A DNA stretch of 30,874 nucleotides from a virus. Both the position numbers and the translations under genes were made by a program. Below are positions 29,289-30,874 of this stretch, piece after piece. The notes beneath the pieces were generated by a model that was not told the DNA's origin, did not search any database, and worked only from the letters and a program-made list of their open reading frames with translations. Location: positions 1-30,874 of IMG/VR virus record IMGVR_UViG_3300003321_000059, one strand, 5' to 3'. How positions within the stretch are numbered: the stretch's first letter is position 1; each line of letters opens with the position of its first letter.

Positions 29289-29313
29289 CAAGTCTACCGA
29301 TCTTTGGTAACTT
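29285..29313 (+). promoter_or_regulatory. SigA-like promoter with extended -10 (P4)
   Basis: TTGACA (29285-29290), a 17-base spacer and TAACTT (29308-29313) with TGG before the -10. The leader then runs to AGGAGG and ATG 29343. The -35 overlaps the stop codon of the previous gene. Confidence 0.75.
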
Positions 29314-29342
29314 GTCACCCATCAGCTAACTAGGAGGTAGCG

Positions 29343-29741
29343 ATGGCAATCACGACACTGAACACAAGTGATCTGGTGCAGGAGCGCGAGGGGATCCAGA
29401 CCGACATCGAGCTTCACGAGGATGCCAAGAACGAAGGCGAGACCGATTCGATTTTCCTCATGGACGATGGCGACCTTCACGACGCGCAAAAACGGCTCAA
29501 AGCTCTCGATGAACTTCTGGACGAAGTTGGCAGAGAAGCAAGGTACGGTGTCATGTTGATCCGTGAGGACGGTTTCGAGGAGTACGCGCGGGAGGTTGCG
29601 AGCGAGTTTGCGCATGGGTATGAAAATGTCTCCGAGGACTGGCCGTTTTGTCATATCGACTGGGAGGCCGCGGCCGAGGCGTTGAAGCAGGACTACACCG
29701 AAATCGAGTTCGACGGCGACACTTGGCTCTATCGCGCGTAA
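29343..29741 (+). CDS. Acidic protein with ArdA-like C-terminus (possible antirestriction)
   Basis: A 132-residue, highly acidic protein. The N-terminal half is a coiled-coil-like helix ('DAQKRLKALDELLDEVGREA'). The C-terminal half 'VMLIREDGFEEYAREVASEF', then 'WPFCHIDWEAAAEALKQDYT' and 'EIEFDGDTWLYRA' follows the ArdA C-terminal order (…yid.da.A.DL..dYt.ve.dG..yw.R). ArdA proteins mimic DNA and block type I restriction enzymes. Only the C-terminal domain is similar, so it may be a related phage protein of other function. Having its own promoter fits early expression. Confidence 0.6.
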   Translation: MAITTLNTSDLVQEREGIQTDIELHEDAKNEGETDSIFLMDDGDLHDAQKRLKALDELLDEVGREARYGVMLIREDGFEEYAREVASEFAHGYENVSEDWPFCHIDWEAAAEALKQDYTEIEFDGDTWLYRA

Positions 29742-29761
29742 ACGTATGCGCCGTGCCAGGA

Positions 29762-29788
29762 GCCGCGGCCAAGTTTATAAACCGCGGC
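29762..29788 (+). terminator. Hairpin after ArdA-like gene
   Basis: GCCGCGG (29762-29768) pairs with CCGCGGC (29782-29788) around an AT-rich 13-base loop. It lies 20 bases after the gene stop. No U-run follows. The direct repeat GCCGTGCCAG flanks it on both sides. The region 29742-30151 otherwise has no convincing gene. Confidence 0.5.
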
Positions 29789-29810
29789 CGTGCCAGAGGG
29801 AAACGTCGCA

Positions 29811-29910
29811 TGCTATGCTGGCGGCTCGCGACGGCCGACTCCTAGCGGCACGGCGCGACGCATGACGGCAGACGAGGGGATTCCAGCGATGGGATCCCCT
29901 TCGTCATTTC
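29811..29910 (+). ncRNA. Candidate small RNA: extended -10 followed by terminator-like hairpin
   Basis: TGCTATGCT (29811-29819) is an extended -10 of the same style as the other promoters, but without a good -35. About 50 bases later GACGAGGGGAT (29871-29881) pairs with ATCCCCTTCGTC (29894-29905; one bulged T), followed by ATTTC. An RNA of about 85 bases from about 29826 is possible. The hairpin may instead simply terminate upstream transcription. Confidence 0.35.
29871..29905 (+). terminator. Strong hairpin with partial T-run
   Basis: An 11-bp GC-rich stem (GACGAGGGGAT/ATCCCCTTCGTC with one bulge) is followed by ATTTC. It is the best terminator-like element between the ArdA-like gene and promoter P5. 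Confidence 0.6.
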
Positions 29911-30069
29911 TGGGCACGCTGGCGCCATCGGCATGGTGGCCGATGCAAGCGCACGTAGAAACGCACGACCGGTTAGCCGCGCTCGTGGTTCCCCTGCTAC
30001 CGATGTCTAGTCAATCTCCCTCGTGGCGGATCCCCTCCTTAGCTTGATTGCCAAGTCTCACGATAGCAC

Positions 30070-30098
30070 TTGCGCTTTACTTGGCAAGCTGCTATCAT
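30070..30098 (+). promoter_or_regulatory. SigA-like promoter with extended -10 (P5)
   Basis: TTGCGC (30070-30075), a 17-base spacer and TATCAT (30093-30098) with TGC before the -10. The spacer contains TTGGCAA. It would drive the genes from 30152 on. Positions 29911-30069 hold nothing I can assign. Confidence 0.65.
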
Positions 30099-30107
30099 CC
30101 CTGGCGA

Positions 30108-30142
30108 ACGGCCGCGACTAGGATACGGCCGCTAGCTAGGAG
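30108..30142 (+). repeat. Imperfect 17/18-bp tandem repeat in P5 leader
   Basis: ACGGCCGCGACTAGGAT (30108-30124) is followed directly by ACGGCCGCTAGCTAGGAG (30125-30142). The second copy contains the AGGAGG ribosome site of the next gene. The CGGCCG cores can pair with each other as a hairpin, so the leader may fold. Confidence 0.55.
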
Positions 30143-30151
30143 GATGGACAG

Positions 30152-30310
30152 ATGACGAATCCGGCAGTAGCGAAGGGGCGCGATTATCGCGTCTTTCCGC
30201 GCGTCATGGATCCGGCGCCGCGCATCGCGCACGGTCGCACGGATGACAAGGCAGAGAAGATCCGGCGCCCCTTCGGTGCCGTGCCGCGGAAGGTAGGCGA
30301 TTGGCAGTGA
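30152..30310 (+). CDS. Small basic hypothetical protein
   Basis: A 52-residue protein ('AKGRDYRVFPRVMDPAPRIA', 'KIRRPFGAVPRKVGDWQ') starting at ATG 30152 with AGGAGG about 8 bases upstream. It is the first gene after P5 and ends in a GTGA overlap with the next gene. Basic and Pro-rich, probably without a large fold. Function unknown. Confidence 0.6.
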   Translation: MTNPAVAKGRDYRVFPRVMDPAPRIAHGRTDDKAEKIRRPFGAVPRKVGDWQ

Positions 30311-30807
30311 AGATTTGGCTAGACCACGAGAACCGGCGCCGCATCGATTATGAAACAGCCGTTGCCGAGATTGAGCGGATCGCGCGTGAGACTCAGGTAG
30401 TCCTCTATGAGACTCGCGCCGATGGTTTGGCAGTGCGCACGAGCCTACGTCCCGACCGTGCTACGGCCGAGTTTGATCGCGACTGTGGCACGCGCGGCAT
30501 GATGGTGCATCGTTGGCAACGTCGCAGTGCGTCTCCCTTCCATACGGAACGGAAGGTTCACGCCGTATGCTGGCATGGGCATTACGAATTCATGCGGCGC
30601 CTTTTCGAGCGATTCCCGGCCGCTCGCGTGCAAACGATGTCGGCCGACTATCGCGGCATTCATGACTTCGCTACCAAGTTTGAGGCTACCGGGTGGCGCA
30701 ACATTGGGGCGCCGATCATGCCCATTACGATGGCGGAGGCTTGTTACTGCTACGAGCGTGGCCACGATGACTACCTGATCCCGATCTCACTTCCCGAGGA
30801 AGACTAG
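30307..30807 (+). CDS. Hypothetical protein behind P5
   Basis: A 166-residue protein. GTG 30307 is chosen because AAGGTAGG ends 9 bases upstream and it overlaps the previous stop; TTG 30301 is too close to the ribosome site. The sequence has mixed alpha/beta elements ('YETAVAEIERIARETQVVLY', 'VHAVCWHGHYEFMRRLFERF', 'RVQTMSADYRGIHDFATKFE') and a Cys pair 'ACYCYERGHDD'. No family is recognised. Confidence 0.65.
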   Translation: MKIWLDHENRRRIDYETAVAEIERIARETQVVLYETRADGLAVRTSLRPDRATAEFDRDCGTRGMMVHRWQRRSASPFHTERKVHAVCWHGHYEFMRRLFERFPAARVQTMSADYRGIHDFATKFEATGWRNIGAPIMPITMAEACYCYERGHDDYLIPISLPEED

Positions 30808-30815
30808 GAGGAATC

Positions 30816-30874
30816 ATGCGTTACACTTGCACAGTTTGCACGCGCGAACTTGTCACCCGGAAGGACGAGCTTAC
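30816..30874 (+). CDS. Partial zinc-finger protein, cut by window end
   Basis: A frame starting at ATG 30816 behind AGGAGG runs off the window. The first residues MRYTCTVCTRELVTRKDEL contain a CxxC knuckle, so a small zinc-ribbon protein is likely. Confidence 0.6.
   Translation, partial: MRYTCTVCTRELVTRKDEL

Larger units (their letters stand above)
1..30874. repeat. Dense dispersed hexamer TGMCAA / TTGKCA
   Basis: TGACAA or TGCCAA (or the reverse complements TTGTCA, TTGGCA) appears about 250 times by hand scan, close to one site per 120 bases, on both strands and in every frame. About 24-30 would be expected from length and base composition. Many sites extend to TTGNCAAG. Sites also occur outside genes (for example 5251, 5391, 27608, 27615, 29286, 30049, 30081) and between ribosome site and start codon (11273, 15762, 19671, 21599). 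The longest site-free stretch is about 23260-23930. Confidence 0.8.

Noticed and set aside
29790-30047. 85-residue frame in the right non-coding stretch
   Set aside because: GTG start without ribosome site; it runs through the strong hairpin at 29871-29905 and reads as low-complexity.
1-30874. Treating every TTGACA as a -35 box
   Set aside because: TTGACA is part of the dispersed TGMCAA motif; only sites with a TANNNT -10 at 16-17 bases and a TG extension outside genes were called promoters.
1-30874. tRNA genes
   Set aside because: I looked at the few non-coding stretches and saw no cloverleaf or T-loop consensus.

Overview
The window is about 31 kb of a double-stranded DNA phage (or a closely related prophage) that infects an actinobacterium. 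Nearly every real gene lies on the + strand. Genes are tightly packed, and many start codons overlap the previous stop (ATGA, GTGA, TTGA and apparently CTGA). The actinobacterial host is suggested by a secreted resuscitation-promoting-factor-like muralytic domain in the lysis region, heavy use of GTG and TTG starts, and SigA-like promoters with TANNNT -10 boxes. There is no integrase, tRNA gene, CRISPR array or insertion sequence that I can support.

Layout. Positions 1-2087 hold the end of the virion module: a beta-helix tail spike and a tail-collar protein. Positions 2107-5654 hold a lysis and cell-wall module: an NlpC/P60 endolysin, several small membrane proteins, a papain-like peptidase candidate, an Rpf-like secreted enzyme and two holin-like proteins. 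Positions 5655-5949 are a non-coding structured block with tandem hairpins and a possible six-codon leader peptide, which separates the late genes from replication. Positions 5950-14899 hold replication: an Sm/Hfq-like small protein, a DnaB-type helicase, a thermonuclease, a CHC2/Toprim primase, a large single-strand-binding-like protein, an HU-like protein and a complete DnaE-type polymerase with a PHP domain. Positions 14896-23257 hold recombination genes (RecA, an Hjc-like PD-(D/E)XK resolvase, a Cas4/RecB-like nuclease, a stand-alone Spo11/Topo VI-A-like protein and a RuvC-like resolvase) among many small unknown genes. Positions 23250-30874 hold more small genes, an HNH/AP2 homing endonuclease inserted at the start of an SF2 helicase gene, a MerR-like regulator, a HIRAN protein, an H1-like basic protein, an ArdA-like protein and a set of extended -10 promoters.

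The most striking signal is not a gene. The hexamer TGMCAA (TGACAA or TGCCAA; reverse complement TTGKCA) occurs roughly 250 times by hand scan, about once every 120 bp, on both strands and in all reading frames. It also occurs between genes and in Shine-Dalgarno-to-start spacers. About 24-30 sites would be expected by chance. This points to DNA-level selection for a very dense recognition or structural motif in a phage that also encodes two nucleoid-type proteins and a large recombination kit. The second notable signal is a 21-codon relic of the SF2 helicase N-terminus left upstream of the HNH gene, while the intact helicase carries a divergent replacement N-terminus.
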